Shown here piece by piece: positions 24,901 to 35,170 of a stretch of 64,000 nucleotides of DNA (position 1 is its first letter; the number at the start of each line of letters is the position of its first letter). The stretch comes from Ignelater luminosus (lineage: Eukaryota > Arthropoda > Insecta > Coleoptera > Elateridae). The position numbers and the translations under genes were made by a program. The stretch covers positions 57,295-121,294 of the forward strand of contig VTPC01001015.1 of NCBI GenBank assembly GCA_011009095.1. The letters are read 5' to 3'. The notes beneath the pieces were generated by a model that worked only from the letters and a program-made list of their open reading frames with translations, searched no databases and was not told the origin of the DNA.

Positions 24901-25299
24901 TGATTGTCTTTATTCAATATGAAGAAGGAGTACTGTTCTGATTTAACAAATAAAAATATTCACAAAGATATTAAAAACAATGACTAAATTTATCTAGAAT
25001 GCAAGAATTTCTCGTCTTAGCACAATCGCACGTTCCGAAAGTAATTAAAAGCTAATAATCCGCATATAATTTTTATTTATTTAGAATGTATGTAACATAA
25101 TCCTTAGAACCAAGAACAGTAGATAACACTGAACTAAAAATCGCAATTATTTGAGCCGCTATAATTTATTTACAAAACAATAATTCATTAGGCGGTGGGC
25201 TGTTGGAGCTGGACGCATTTAGGTGCGTTTAACCCCACATAATTTACAATCAATCTGTTAGGCTGCTTCTAAGTTTTCATATGCTAGACCATGTCACGC
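21946..25299. other. Very AT-rich stretch, no genes seen
   Basis: Homopolymer- and A/T-dinucleotide-rich DNA with small ATT/GAT triplet runs (about 22998-23015). No supported gene or element. Confidence 0.55.
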
Positions 25300-25692
25300 T
25301 ATCGCGCTCCTCCTTTAATCTTCTTGGGGAAAAAAGCATGTGACCACCTGAGGTGACCACCGATCAGGTTCCTCATTTGTTTGAAAATATGTTGATCTTC
25401 ATTCTTCATTAGCTTTTTCAAAGAGTTAATTACAAACTTTCTAAGAATGCTAAATACAAACGTGTGTCGGGCTACATGCCATCACGGACCACCTTCATTG
25501 ACAAAGTACGCCTTTGTTACCTTTCTCAAGAAAGTTAAATCACATGGTTTGGATTAGGCCCTCCCATAGAATACTTGAAGCTTAGGCTTCGCTCTAAATT
25601 AATCTTCTTAAAGAGCTAATTACGAACACGGATCAAACTACGACCTCCATCAATCTTCTAAGAGAGCCACATGCAAATATGGTTTAGGCTTC
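25300..25692 (+). repeat. Degenerate minisatellite, about 50-bp unit
   Basis: Repeated diverged units containing (A)TCAATCTTCTTAAAGAG followed by C/GTAATTAC-AAAC and GGTTTAGGCT or TCGGGCTAC. The two best units start near 25596 and 25649; weaker ones lie at about 25315, 25400 and 25495. Indels blur the period. Confidence 0.5.
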
Positions 25693-26254
25693 TATTTCGT
25701 ACAATTGACAAGTTTAGTATAACAAAATCAACAAAATATTCAAAATAAGGAAGGAAGGAACAAAGAAACGATAAAAGAAGAATTTTGTTCAACTAATCAT
25801 GTGTATCAGGAACGATGGATTTTGAAAATACTATGATGGGACACAAAGCATAAAAATGTCCATGTGCGTAGACTGGATTTTTTGTATAATGTTTTTCGTT
25901 TTGATTACAAGACGTGACAGGCTCTAGTAAAATATGAGGAAATGGAAAATAGTAGCTATTCCTGAGCAAAAATGCAGCTCAAGAAGTGAAATTACTAAAT
26001 TGTACAAATTCTGTTGTCTGCTATTTATATTTGATGAAAGTCGTTGAGTACTGAGCTTTATGTTTTCCAGGTCTGTTGATGGCAAAGGAAAAAGATCGAA
26101 CGGGGAGAGCTATTGGTACCACAGCTTTACAAAGTCAGCGCATGCGTTTATTGATGGATTTTTAATACATACGGAAAATGTCTTTGTGATAGTGGGTTTC
26201 TGAAAAGTTCTCGGTCTTTCTGTAGTCCTGGACTCGGTGATAACGGAAGAGGAA

Positions 26255-26369
26255 GTCAATCGGCTAGAGTTCCGTTTATAGGCATACCGCGGAGGAGATC
26301 ATGGGGGTGTTAATCGATCCGGCTTGACGAGAGGATCACGACGGTGCCAGTTCCAGATGACGAAAATGA
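26255..26369 (+). repeat. Left copy of inverted repeat flanking the LINE island
   Basis: Inverted relative to 28873-28949. Matching blocks include TCAATCGG...GAGTTCC and CGAGAGGATCAC...GGT-CC-GTTCCAG-TGACG-AAATGA. The left copy has about 38 extra bases in the middle. Family unknown. Left-hand sequence to about 26460 also holds a GCCGGT/ACCGGC hairpin (about 26402-26441). Confidence 0.75.
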
Positions 26370-26490
26370 ATGGTTCAAAAGTTATGACCATTTTTCTAAA
26401 ACGCCGGTTTCATCCATACACTTCAATACGAGACCGGCGCTTTTGAGATTTCACGCGGATTAGCATGCGTGGCTATGGAGATCATTTCGT

Positions 26491-26537
26491 GTTAGGTTAG
26501 GTTAGGTTAGGTTAGGTTAGGTTAGGTTAGGTTAGGT
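26491..26537 (+). repeat. Insect telomeric repeat tract, 9 units
   Basis: Nine perfect GTTAG units, that is (TTAGG)n, the canonical arthropod telomere repeat. The tract joins directly to LINE coding sequence at its right edge. Confidence 0.95.
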
Positions 26538-28579
26538 ATACTGGTGGAACGAAGAAATTGCACAGGCAAGAAATGATTGCACCCTTGCAAGAAGAATTTT
26601 CACCAGAATACATTATAATACAAACCTTAACCCAAGGGAAATTGAAAACGCAAAAATAAATTATAAAACCAAGAAGGAAACTTCACAAAATATGATTAGA
26701 AAATCTAAAAATGCGAAATGGAACGACTTATGCAGGGAATTAAATCATAACCCCTGGGGGAATTCATTTAAAATTGTAACAAAAAAGCTGGGCTTAACGC
26801 AAAGAATAACTCTAAAAGAAGAAGAAGAAAAAATGGTAATTAACGAACTTTTCCCTACATGTGAACTAGTAATACACAACACAAGACCTGGTCCACAAGG
26901 CAATGAATTCAACATAGACGAACTAACTGCAATAATTAGACGAACAAAACAAAATAAGGCACCCGGCCCAAATGGTCTAACACCTGACATCACCAAACTG
27001 GCAATTGAAGCAGACACAGAAATGATTTTGAAAATATTCAACAAATGTTTAGCAAATAGAGTTTTTTCAAATGAATGGAAACTAGCAAAAATTGCTCTCA
27101 TTCCTAAAAATGAACAATATACGAAGTTTAGACCAATTTGTCTTATTGATTGTTTTGGAAAGATTTTAAAAATTTTTAAACAGATTAAAGCTAGAACTGG
27201 TAAACAATGGCGATGTGTCTGATAAACAATTTGGGTTTAGGGAAGGCAAATCGACAATACATCCTATGACTAAAATTATTGATAAGATAAAAAAAATTAA
27301 AGCAAAAGCATCTAAAAATAGAGAATTTTGCATTCTCATAACTATAGATATAAAAAATGCATTCAACCCTGCCAGATGGGATGGTATAACGAAAGAAATT
27401 GCAAAGAAAGAAATAAGTCCATATTTATATAATATCATAGCAGATTACCTCAATAATAGGAAGCTAATACTATCAAACGGTGGAGAATATCCGATGACAT
27501 GTGGAGTTCCACAAGGCTTAGCACTGGGCCCAGCATTATGGAACATATAGTTTGATAGTGTAGCAGAGACAAAACTACCAGACAAATGTGATATCTTTTG
27601 TTATGCTGATGATATAGCTTTAATAGTCATCGGATACTCTGTTGAAGAAATTATAAACAGAGCTGAAATACCACTACGTAGAATATCTACAGAGATAAAA
27701 AAGAAGAAACTAGAAATATCAATAAATAAAACTGAATTGATGATTCTTTACGGAGGTAATACATTAAAAAATTTAGAAATAGAATTTCAAGGAAACAATA
27801 TTGAATTCCAGGAAAAAATTAAATACTTAGGTGTATATTTCGATCGCAATACAAGAATGATACATCATGTAAATTATATTACCGAAAAATCTAGAAAATC
27901 AATACGTGCCTTAATGAAAATAATGGTCCCAAGGCATCCAAAAAAAAAGTTATCTATGGAGTAGGCCATTCTATCTTACTATATGCCTGCTCTGTTTGGG
28001 ATAACTGTTTAAAATTTACAAAATATAAAACAAAGCTTGAAAAGGTGCAAAGAAAAATGTGTTGCGCAATAACTTCAGAGTACGTGACTGCCTCAACACC
28101 CGTAGTGCAAGTGATATCAAGCATCATTCCAATAGATTTAATGATAGAACAAAGGGGAAGAACACTTATGGAAGGAAAAGATAAGACGTGTTAAATAAAT
28201 GGCAACTAAGATAGGAAACTGGGAGTGACAAGGCCCTGTGGACCAGGAGACTAATCAAAAATATTATCTCCTGGATACAGAAAAGCACGGAGAACCAGAT
28301 TACTGGCTTACACAATTTCTCACTGGCCATGGGAGCTTTGCCTCCTACCTATTTAAAATTAAAAAGAAAGACAACGATAGATGCATATCTTGTAATATTA
28401 GGGACGACCCAGAGCGTGCTATTTTCCATTGTATGCGCTGGGAACAATTACGAGACCAGGTTGAAAGAATTTTCAATGCTGGTAATATTATCGATATAAT
28501 GATTGCGAATGAGAAAAGCTGGAAAACTATACACGATATGGTAAGTAAGATCATCCAGATAAAACAAAGAGAAGACTAA
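26536..28579 (+). pseudogene. LINE ORF2 relic: reverse transcriptase + CCHC knuckle
   Basis: Begins VYWWNEEIAQARNDC, the segment just after the endonuclease in R1-clade proteins. Then come NHNPWGNSFKIV, NKAPGPNGL, FRPICLIDCFGKI, a frameshift near 27170-27180, SDKQFGFREGKST, ITIDIKNAFNPARWDGI (first RT Asp), GVPQGLALGPALWNI, TAG stop at 27548-27550, and in the same frame CYADDIALIV (catalytic YADD at 27602-27613) and KYLGVYFD. The frame ends at TAG 27962; the next part (LLYACSVWDN...KVQRKMC) reads in another frame. At 28238-28579 comes HGEPDYWLTQFLTGHGSF and the knuckle CISCNIRDDPERAIFHC. All core RT motifs survive, so only a few point changes and indels plus the 5' truncation disable it. Confidence 0.9.
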
Positions 28580-28810
28580 CAACCTATGTATAAACAACTT
28601 CATACCATGGCTTAAGAACCAGAGGCGCAGAACACCTAGCCCTCGGACAAACCTCGCTATGAAGGAATGCATTCGCGGTGCCATAGCGGAAGGAGGCAAC
28701 GTCATCTGTGGATAGGGGTTTTTAGCGGGCCGCCAACCCCGCACTACCTGGAAACACGGGTTTCCAGGTGTCTGTCCAGCAGATTTTCCCCGACCACACG
28801 AAACAAAAAA
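28580..28810 (+). other. LINE 3' untranslated region and A-tail
   Basis: About 230 bases between the ORF2 stop and the telomeric repeats, GC-richer than its surroundings. It ends in an A-rich tail (28804-28810). Confidence 0.75.
28746..28769 (+). other. Perfect 10-bp stem-loop in the LINE 3' UTR
   Basis: ACCTGGAAAC and GTTTCCAGGT pair perfectly around a 4-base loop ACGG, about 40 bases before the A-tail. 3' UTR structures are used by several LINE reverse transcriptases to recognise their own RNA, so this is a plausible recognition hairpin; the role is inferred. Confidence 0.6.
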
Positions 28811-28827
28811 GGTTAGGTTAGGTTAGG
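28811..28827 (+). repeat. Right-hand telomeric repeat tract
   Basis: Three GGTTA units plus GG, immediately after the LINE A-tail. Continues the tract seen at 26491-26537. Confidence 0.95.
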
Positions 28828-28872
28828 TGATTTCCCATAGAATCCTAAAAAAGATTCCGTGGAAAATCAAAA

Positions 28873-28949
28873 TCATTTCCGTCACCTGGAACCGGTACCA
28901 CGGTGATCCTCTCGATATGCTTAGATATGGAACTCGAACCGGTCAATCT
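28873..28949 (-). repeat. Right copy of inverted repeat flanking the LINE island
   Basis: Reverse complement matches 26255-26369 in blocks (CGAGAGGATCAC, GTTCCAG, TGACG). Together the two copies bracket the TTAGG tract and LINE. Confidence 0.75.
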
Positions 28950-31900
28950 ACAACGCGATGTTGCTGGTGAACTCTGCTAGAGCAATAGGCAAGTCTCTGG
29001 AGAATGAGATATTGTGATAGAAAAATAAATAGACAAAAATAGGAAGACGATCCAGCCTTTTTTGAACGCTAGCTGATGAGATTTAGGTTCAGATACTGCG
29101 ATGCTGTATTTATTCTTATAAATTGGGCGCTTCTGAAGAAACTCTTTGTGGTATAGCTTATCAAAGACACTCCTATACAGAGAAATGAATTTTCATGCAT
29201 AAACAGCCTTAAAGTGAATAAAATAGATAGAAAAGAGTCTTCGTTTAATTTGCTAAAATGAAATTCTGAAACAAAAAAAGGGTGGTGAAAGTGATCGGTT
29301 GGAATTCCCACGAAATATCGTGCTGTAATAACAGAAAGCAGACTTTTCTTTTTGTAGTTTCGGTTTGACGTTGTCAATGTGACCAGAATGGCTGTTTTTC
29401 AAAGCAGATACGAAGAACTGCAGCTGTCGAAGAAATTACTGGCTAGTTGCGAGTGAAGATGATAAACCAGCTTCTGCGTAAGATCATTCTTGGTATGGTT
29501 TTTGCTATTTCCTTCAAACGAATGTCTTGAAAAATAATCTTGGCTGGCAAATAAATTGTTCCACGTTCATATACGGCCAGAAATCTACTACAAATAGGAT
29601 TTGTACCTTGTATTTTTTAGAGAGTCTGCAAAACCTCCAACCAAATATTCAACAGCCTCAATGCCAACGCTTCAGAAATAGTGAATGTTTCCTAAATACC
29701 CAACAAAGAAATTGTTACAACTGATAAAGGGGTTAATTTTGGGAAACTGCTATTTTTTGCGGACCTTCAATTAATAGATTGCAAATCTAATCTTCAGAAA
29801 TGTCAAAGATCAAAAAAAGGCAAACTTATGAAGGAAATAACTAAAATCGAGACAATACATAATGAAAAAATTTTCTTTTTCATTTGATTCAGTTCGTCAT
29901 GTCCTTTTCTTCTTAGCGTTCCATTAAACAACGTTGAAATCAACTAAGAACTTTGTGAATAGCATCAAGAAAAAACTTAGTAAGCTTGACCATGAACTAC
30001 GCAAAATAATGAGATGGGGATAGTAAAAGTGGACAAAGTTATACACACAAGAATTTGAGATTTCTGGAAAAAACACAACCAAATAGAAGCGCAGAATATT
30101 CCGACTTACCTTTAAAAGAATGAAAAAAATACTAAAAGTGTAAAAACCCAGTGACTTAATTTGAGCTCTTTTAAAGGTTTGTGTTCCATGCACCATAAGA
30201 CACACGGTGCAATTTCAGTTATAATTGTTACATAATTATATAACAATTCTGTCGTATCAACACCTACACGAAAGTTTCTTTAAAGAGCTGTAGAATTTGC
30301 TCTTGTTATGCCAACTTACTTCTACTTTTAATTGTAAAATAGAATAAGCATGTTACCTTATAATATAATTACCGTCGTCTTTAAAAGGCAATCAAAAAGT
30401 GAATAGAGTGTGTTTTAATTTATAGCATATTCTATGCAAATTTAAATAAATGTTTTTTTGTTCTTACTGTTATTAACTCAGTTGACAAGTGTATGACTGG
30501 CAGCTATAATACGGAAATGCACTGTCCATCCATTACCAGTAGGTCAATAGCAAATTAGCTTTAAACATTGAAAGCTTGTTAATATTCAACATGTCCATTC
30601 ATTAAGGAGTTACTATTTTGTTTTCTTCTTTCATAATTTTACTCATACAAGTACAAGTGTAAATCAGCAGATTGGATAAAAACCTTCAAATTTGGCAACG
30701 TTACCAGAGCAGGTAAAGTTTTTTGTTCTGAATACTCAAGTTGAATATTCTGCTCTTTTTTGTACATTAGAAGCTTTGCTTCATCATTTTCTAAGAAATG
30801 CACAGAAGAATAAATCCAAACTATGAAAAACAAAAAGGCAACAATATTATTAAGCGTTACCACTGCATGGAATTTTTTATAGCTTCTTTCTTTCATTCAT
30901 TTCTTGGTAAATAACAAAATTAGAAACGCTCTAGTTAATTACTACTCAGGTGTTATGAATTAAAGATGCAGTCAATAAAAAAACTTAATATCGATTGATT
31001 GCTTGTTTTCTGAAAAAGAACAATAGTTAGGCTTATAAATCTTTAACCACAGAAAAAAGTTTCATTCAGGCGTGAAGCATACACATTAAATGCATTCAGA
31101 AAGCTAGAAACGCCTGCGCGTCTGTCATGTTGTCATTAGATATTACATTTGACATATTAACATGTATAACAAGAGTACACACGTATTAAATCAGCTTCTC
31201 CTACGCAAAGATTACGTTCATTTCCTTACATCAATTAATTAATTACTTAAAAATTGAGATCAACCGTTAATTCTCTCCCGTGCTGGAAGAAAGCATTCCT
31301 CAATCTTGTATATCGCTGACCCCGAACCTCTCTTTCTCTCACTTTATGTGTAGTAGTATCATGGCGCCAATTACCAATAAAATGGCATCTATGTAATAAT
31401 AAGCGTTATTGCCCCTGGGCGATTAGATCACGGTAGCACTTAACTGGACTGAAAATTTAATTTTCGAAAGGAATTGGCTTGTGTCCTCTTTTCTTTTTCT
31501 GACCCATCGATATTTATGTTCAACGATCACTACATACTTTTAATTTCAGGATATTACATGCGCTACTATATATCCTTTTACACATTTTTTAGGTTAGTTT
31601 TTAAAAGTTTTAGCTCGTTAAGCGAAAGAAAGAGAGGTAAAAAACGGTAATGAATCCAAGACACCTGCGTGTTAGAATGATTAGTACTTCGTCCTATGCA
31701 TTTACTTATTTTGAAATTCAATCGCAGAATTGGCCTCATTATCCAGTCATTATGAAGTTCTGAATGCAGCTCGTTTGCATGCAGATATACATAACGAGAA
31801 TAAAAATAACGCCAGGCGTGTATATTTTCATTCAAATTTAAAAACAGGTTCTGCGTATGTAATGCTATTTTACTTGAAGATCTGCCTTATAAATCAGAAT

Positions 31901-33174
31901 TAAGCCGGCTTCTTCTAGCTGGCATGTGGTTATATTTAAAGTGATGAGGAGAATAGTTACGGTTTGATTGAAAAAATCTTCCTGTTGGGATGATATAATG
32001 CCCACATATGGGAACATAAATTGATCTATTTTTAAAACATTGGATGCAAGACATTCCAACGTGTTATCCAATAAGGTACTAGTGGTAGGTAAAATGTAAT
32101 CCCGGTCGGAAACCTTGAAAGTACCTATACGTTAATAGCAAAATGGCGAAAAGCCTTGCAAAAATAAATTATTTTGAAATTTAGAGCATAATAATAGAAA
32201 CAATAATAATAATCACTGCCTACTTAAGTTTATATGCGCCTCTGTTAGTAGACCATAGAATTGTTATCGAAATAATAAATATTATGAAGGTTTAATAGCA
32301 AAATGTATGGACTTGAGTACTGTTTGATTTTGAATTTAATCAAAAATATTTATAGATTGTTATACGTCAGCTTGATTCAAGGTTTCAAAATAAATAAATG
32401 GAAAAATAATATTGCAAGAAAACTTGTATATTATTGTCATTCAGGAAACGTTAGAAAACAAGCTATGCAAAACAATTTAGAGAATGTGGTAGTGCAAAAG
32501 CATCTAAATCCTCGAGGAAGATCTTAAACGTGTTTGTAATCGTAGATGTATTATATCAGCGAGAAGAAAATATCGCAACGTTTCTTATGCATTTAGTCAA
32601 AAAGGATTATAGTAACTGGAAATATTTTTGGAATTCTTAAAATGTTTCAGAAAGAAAAAGAAATAAAATTCGCAAGCTATTAGTATAAAATATTTCTCAC
32701 GTTCGTTGGTAAACTTGAAGTTATCCTTCAGTGAATCTGAACATTAACGGTAACAGATACGTCATAAATGCAAAATGGACCTAGGAAAATCTGCATTTCC
32801 TGTTGCTGTTTATTAAAAGAAGGAAGTAAAGGCCATTATTTAGATTTCTGATCTTTAAGTGACTGCTCACTATTGGTTATTTCTTATCGGTTCATCTTAT
32901 TCAGCAGTGATCCTAATTGCTGTTTTAATATTACTTTTTAACAGAATTAATCGAATAAGGCACGAAAGGCACGTAAAAGGCATTGCGACCCTGCAACAAG
33001 TTAGTTCAAACAAGCAATCTATCAAGCAGAAATTACTAATTGTAAATCATTCCCCAATTATGAAAATTCTTTCTAATTGCCAGATATCGATACAAAATCG
33101 GAACGATTTGCTACTATGTAGCTCTGCACGGGCTGAAATTTCCAGGTCTGAAAAACTCCCTATAACTTCTTGAT
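28950..33174. other. Stretch without recognisable genes
   Basis: Short open frames only, none recognised. A minus-strand 85-codon frame at 30639-30896 has one hydrophobic segment (NNIVAFLFFIVWIYSSVHF) and a plus-strand 104-codon frame at 32859-33173 has one near its start, but codon context, splice context and homology are lacking. Confidence 0.5.
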
Positions 33175-33470
33175 CGGTCCGACATGCCCGAAAGACAGGA
33201 AAGCCCGAAAAGCTGAGAAGTACAAAAGGCTCGACGGAAAGAGAGGCTCGAACGGTCCCAAAGATCCGACAAGCCCGAACGGCCCAACAGATCCGTATGT
33301 CCGACAGACTCGAGAGATTCAAACGGCCCGATAGACTCGAAGGGCCGAGACGTCCAAAAGGCCCGACAAAACGGATTGCTGAATTTTTAAACTGAGGACC
33401 GGCCCGATCCAAACCCGAGCTTTGATTCGGATCAGTGAAGGCCCGACTAGAAAAGCCGACGTGTACAGGC
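33175..33470. repeat. GC-richer degenerate repeat of GGCCCGA-type motifs
   Basis: About 300 bases with CCCGA, TCCGA, CTCGA or CCGAC recurring roughly every 10 bases, often as GGCCCGA with purine-rich spacers. This differs sharply from the AT-rich surroundings. It starts at the end of a 104-codon frame. No coding motif is recognised on either strand. Confidence 0.65.
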
Positions 33471-34123
33471 CTTTACCACGTAGGTTCATAGATATATCAG
33501 TAGTAAGAGGTGGCTAATTAGAAGACTGGAGCCAAATGTGACTTCAGTTTGAAAGTTCTTGTATATCCTCTCTTCTTGACTTCCTTTAATTGAAAGATTT
33601 CTGTCAATGGAAGGTGGTATGTTTCTCATAACCTTGTAGGTATTTTGCACATTTGTTGTCAAAAGAATTCAACATATTTTTAGAGTAACGTTTCTGGGGC
33701 AATTTAGCTTTTTATTACGGTTACGTTATAGATTATTTGTGTCCCACTCTAATATAATAGGAAAGGGATAATACAACAATAGGGCGATTTCTGCTGTACC
33801 AGAAATCTTATTTGCGCAACCAAGTTATTGCTTCTGTAGCCCAGCAATGTATTTCTGAACAAATTATAAAACTTTGTGCGAAACTCAATTTTGCATTCCC
33901 TAATATAATGTGTATTTTGTGAAAGCCTGTATTAAATTTCTATAATGTGTTAAGCATTTAAGTGAGAAAGAATCGTATCTTCAAAGCAATGAATTGCTTA
34001 ATCGTATGGGTTTAGTCTGTCAGAAGGCGTTCACACCTTCGCAGCTGCAACAAGCAGGCACAAAAACAAAAATACAAAATATAAACACTCCAAATCTTAG
34101 AAATTTTATATGAAACAGGGCAG
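33471..34123. other. AT-rich gap
   Basis: No gene or repeat that I can support. Confidence 0.5.
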
Positions 34124-35170
34124 TTAGTTGTGAAAGGGCACTCTTATGTTAAGTGCGTGTCGAACGCGACCTTTAACGCACAACCAATATGAAAAATACA
34201 TACTAATGCTATTAATTCTTTTAATCAGTATTATGATTATGATTGTTGCTGTTGATGTGGCCTTACAGTACTTAAGACATTTAAATCTGGATTGAGAGAG
34301 ATCCTTATCGTTGGATTTCGCAAAACCTCGCAGAGATCGTCCCATCTAATGACATTACTCTCGCTGCTATCCTCGTAATAGTAACATCCTTCGTCGGAAA
34401 AAATTAAACTTGCGCGAGTATATTTGTTTGGTTCATGTCGCGGCCTCCAGCACCTGCAGGCCAATAATGGTCCCGTCAACCCCTTTCCCCTCTGATCTTA
34501 TATACATCCTTATTACTAAGGGGGAAGACACACCGAGCCGTAGAGATTTTCTTACAGTACTGCCATTTACTGATTCTGATGGTTGTTGTTGTTGATACGG
34601 TGTTACAGTGTGTAATTGCCGCTTACTGGTATCGTGTCTGCTTCACAGTGCGTGGGAGGTACTCGTTGCTTATTGAATGGTTGTTACTGAGTGTAGAAGA
34701 ATCACTAGTAAAACTGCTAAATTAACTGCTATGTACTTGGGTTCGGCGTGGTCGTGCAGTCTACCACGACCTGTAGGACAGTGAGAAGAGGAGAGGTCTT
34801 CGGGGAGATGAGTGCTATGTCGGTGATAACACCTGGTCGTCCAACACGTCCGTTGGATGGCATCTCAGCGCGATAAGCGCTTGTTACAGGTCGCCATGAT
34901 CCAGCCAGTGAACTGAAGATAACAGCCAACAAACACCAAGATACGATCTCGTAGACGCGACGAGAGACGCCACTGGGCAAACACCTCTCGCTCTTGTAGG
35001 TTTTCAGTAAAGCGTCTGCTTGGTAAGAAACTAACGCACGAAACCTTTTTTCTTTTGTAAAAGGGGAATTTCTGTATATGGTCCCATATCCCTACACTTA
35101 GTTGGCAACTCAATGAGGTATGAAGTCGACCGACCTCGAGGCAGAGCAAGCATCCACACGGCTTAAAAGG
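34124..35170. other. Compositionally distinct block, possible LTR/5' leader on minus strand
   Basis: GC-richer than its flanks. On the minus strand a TATA-like ATGTATATAAG occurs near 34500-34510. Two CAA-rich segments (about 34229-34271 and 34571-34612) resemble each other in direct orientation about 342 bp apart. Minus-strand frames of 80-94 codons overlap here, but none carries a recognised motif. It could be the regulatory part of an LTR element or a promoter/first exon of an unseen gene; I cannot decide. Confidence 0.3.

Larger units (their letters stand above)
26536..28810 (+). mobile_element. 5'-truncated R1-clade LINE, TRAS/SART-like, in TTAGG repeats
   Basis: A non-LTR retrotransposon fragment of about 2.27 kb. 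The left edge is fused to (TTAGG)9 and lacks ORF1 and the endonuclease domain. The right edge is a short A-rich tail (28804-28810) followed at once by (GGTTA)3GG. TRAS and SART families of insects insert specifically into telomeric TTAGG repeats; an A-tail facing GGTTAGG on the same strand is the orientation I associate with SART-type elements (from memory of the family). The interior encodes R1-type reverse transcriptase followed by a C-terminal zinc knuckle. It is inactive, with stops and frameshifts. Confidence 0.88.

Noticed and set aside
30639..30896. Minus-strand frame with one membrane-like segment
   Set aside because: A hydrophobic run is common by chance in AT-rich DNA; no splice context, conserved motif or neighbour supports a gene.
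32859..33173. 104-codon plus-strand frame with an N-terminal hydrophobic segment
   Set aside because: No homology recognised, and it ends at the edge of a repetitive GC-rich block.
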